Origin: CAIYPG01 sp903864555
GTDB taxonomy: Bacteria > Pseudomonadota > Gammaproteobacteria > Burkholderiales > SG8-39
Direction: 5' to 3'
Length of the DNA: 64,000 nucleotides
Assembly (NCBI GenBank): GCA_947474715.1
Contig: CANJJT010000012.1
Location: 1 to 64,000, forward strand
The notes below the pieces were generated by a model, which was not told the origin of the DNA, did not search any database, and was given only the letters and a program-made list of their open reading frames with translations. Below are positions 62,645 through 64,000 of the stretch, one piece after another. The stretch's first letter is position 1. Each line of letters opens with the position of its first letter. Both the position numbers and the translations under genes were made by a program.

Positions 62645-64000
62645 TCAGAACAGTCTCATGCGGAAGGTGCCCTGGGCCGGCCCCGAAGGCGCGGAATTGT
62701 CCTCGACACCAGTGACGATCTTCGCCCCGGGCTTGATGTCGCCACCCACCACTTCGGAGAAGCGGCCATCGGAGATCCCCACGCGCACCGGCACGCGCCG
62801 CAATTGCTTGTTCTCCAGCACATAGACCACGCCGCGGGACTCCATGCGCGGGCCTTCGCTACTGACCGCCTGGCCCGGCCGCTGACGTTCTCCTTTGGCT
62901 GCAGTGGCACCAGCCGCAACAGTTGAGCTTGGGCCCTTGCCGGCAAGGCGTCGTTCGCCGTCACTGGCCGTGCCGCCACCTTCTACAGGAGGGCGCCGGC
63001 GCTTCGCCGCTTTTTCCGTGCCGGGCTCGCCGGCTTCGGCGCTGCTGCCCGAAGCTGCGCTGCCTCCGGGTGCGCCGCCGCCTTCGGTGGCCTCACCCTT
63101 GGCCGCGCGTTCGCGGCGCGCAGGCGGTGGCGTGCCCGGTGCGTCCGGCGGCCGGAAGCGCAGGGCGGCATTGGGGATGAGCAGCACATCGCTGCGCTGG
63201 GCGGTGATCACCCCGACATAGGCGGTCATGCTGGGTAAAAGTAGCGCTTCCGGATTGTCCACGGCCACCACCACGTTGTAGGTGACGACGTTCTGCGTCG
63301 TGGTGGCATTCAGCCGCACCTGCCGCACCGAGGCGGTGAAATTGCGGTTGGGAAAGGCGTCAACGGTGAACTGCACCGGCTGGCCGACCTTGATGCTGCC
63401 GATGTCGGCTTCGGCAAAGGCCGTGTCGATCTGCATCTTGCGCAGGTCCTGCGCGATCTGGAACAGGGTGGGGGTCTGGAAGCTGGCCGCCACGGTCTGG
63501 CCGATATCGACACTGCGTGAGACCACCACCCCCGACACCGGCGAACGGATGATGGTGTAGGCGAAGTTGGTCTTGTCACGGCCCAGTTGCGCATTGACCT
63601 GCTCCACCTGGGCCCGCGCAGAGCGCGCCTGCTGGGTGGCCTGGTCGAATTCCTGGCGCGAAATGTATTCCTGCTGGAACAGGGTTTTCGCGCGGTTCTC
63701 GTTGGCCAGGGCCAGATCCAGCGAAGCGCGCGCGCTCGCCAGGCTGGCCGTGGTCTGCTCGACCTGGGCATTCAGCACCGCCGGGTCGAGCTCCAGCAAC
63801 ACCTGGCCGGCCTTCACCTGGTCATTGAAGTCGACATGCAGCTTGTTGACCGTGCCCGAGACCTGCGTGCCCACATTGACCAGCACCACCGGCTTGAGGG
63901 TACCGTTGGCCGACACGCTCTGGGTGAGGTCGCCATTTTTGGCTTCCGCCGTCCGGTACTTCACCTCGGAGGCCTGGTGGTACTTCTGCCATCCGAACCA
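62645..64000 (-). CDS. MacA-type periplasmic adaptor (5' end outside window)
   Basis: The frame is open to the window edge, so the N-terminus (cytoplasmic start and membrane helix) is missing. Seen are a lipoyl/barrel-sandwich part (VSGTVNKLHVDFNDQVKAG), a coiled-coil hairpin (ASLASARASLDLALANENR...) and beta-barrel parts. Between barrel strands there is a ~100-residue low-complexity insertion rich in Gly, Pro, Arg and Glu, unlike MacA of E. coli. The end carries VRVGISDGRFSEVVGGDIKPG. It should link the MacB-type pump to an outer-membrane channel. Confidence 0.9.
   Translation of the reverse strand, partial: WFGWQKYHQASEVKYRTAEAKNGDLTQSVSANGTLKPVVLVNVGTQVSGTVNKLHVDFNDQVKAGQVLLELDPAVLNAQVEQTTASLASARASLDLALANENRAKTLFQQEYISRQEFDQATQQARSARAQVEQVNAQLGRDKTNFAYTIIRSPVSGVVVSRSVDIGQTVAASFQTPTLFQIAQDLRKMQIDTAFAEADIGSIKVGQPVQFTVDAFPNRNFTASVRQVRLNATTTQNVVTYNVVVAVDNPEALLLPSMTAYVGVITAQRSDVLLIPNAALRFRPPDAPGTPPPARRERAAKGEATEGGGAPGGSAASGSSAEAGEPGTEKAAKRRRPPVEGGGTASDGERRLAGKGPSSTVAAGATAAKGERQRPGQAVSSEGPRMESRGVVYVLENKQLRRVPVRVGISDGRFSEVVGGDIKPGAKIVTGVEDNSAPSGPAQGTFRMRLF

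Overview
The window is GC-rich, densely coded bacterial DNA. It most resembles a betaproteobacterium of the Burkholderiales type. The reasons are four periplasmic Bug-family (tripartite tricarboxylate transporter) receptors, a GlrK / QseG-like lipoprotein / GlrR three-gene unit, the order Rieske oxygenase - xseB - ispA - dxs - folE2, a DUF3579-type small gene next to rpsT, and the run murJ, ribF - ileS - lspA - ispH. No rRNA, tRNA, CRISPR array or complete insertion sequence was recognised. No gene-free stretch exceeds about 300 bases.

Layout. 0-7.3 kb: end of an amino-acid decarboxylase, a His-tailed DMT transporter, and a convergent operon for a TPR protein, a HupE/UreJ-like membrane protein and a TonB-dependent receptor (probably metal uptake). 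A 13-G tract lies at the 5' end of that operon. 7.3-12.9 kb: folA, the GlrK/QseG/GlrR signalling unit, then a small membrane-protein gene behind a consensus sigma-54 promoter and a GlrR-type operator, then thyA. 12.9-21.5 kb: a mercaptopyruvate sulfurtransferase gene whose start was rebuilt by a small inverted-repeat element, a Rieske oxygenase, xseB-ispA-dxs, folE2, a periplasmic aspartic protease, a glutamine amidotransferase and a YajQ protein.

21.6-46.1 kb is the accessory centre, a catabolic island. It encodes a 2-hydroxyacid dehydrogenase, two alpha/beta-hydrolase-fold proteins without the usual Ser nucleophile, three related flavin dehydrogenases, three Bug receptors, a divergent type II dehydroquinase-like protein, three acyl-CoA dehydrogenases (two as a likely heteromeric pair), an enoyl-CoA hydratase fused to a degenerate 3-hydroxyacyl-CoA dehydrogenase, a MaoC hydratase, a class III CoA-transferase, a flavin monooxygenase, a GntR/FCD regulator, an SDR, a fumarylacetoacetase-family protein and a gentisate-dioxygenase-like cupin. 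A palindrome TGGT-N3-ACCA (or a one-base variant) lies in front of six transcription units here, at or against a recognisable -10 element in most. I infer one GntR-controlled regulon that takes up an organic acid, activates it with CoA, dehydrogenates and hydrates it, and finally hydroxylates and opens a ring. The substrate is not identifiable from sequence alone.

46.2-52.8 kb: ppnP, argG, argF and argD, with a fourth Bug receptor between argG and argF; an orphan ParA-like ATPase; a frameshifted conserved-looking small gene; a DUF3579-like gene. 52.8-60.3 kb: rpsT, murJ, ribF, ileS, lspA, ispH. 60.3-64 kb: a remnant joining a type IV pilin N-terminus to a TonB C-terminus, then a MacAB-type efflux operon cut by the window end.
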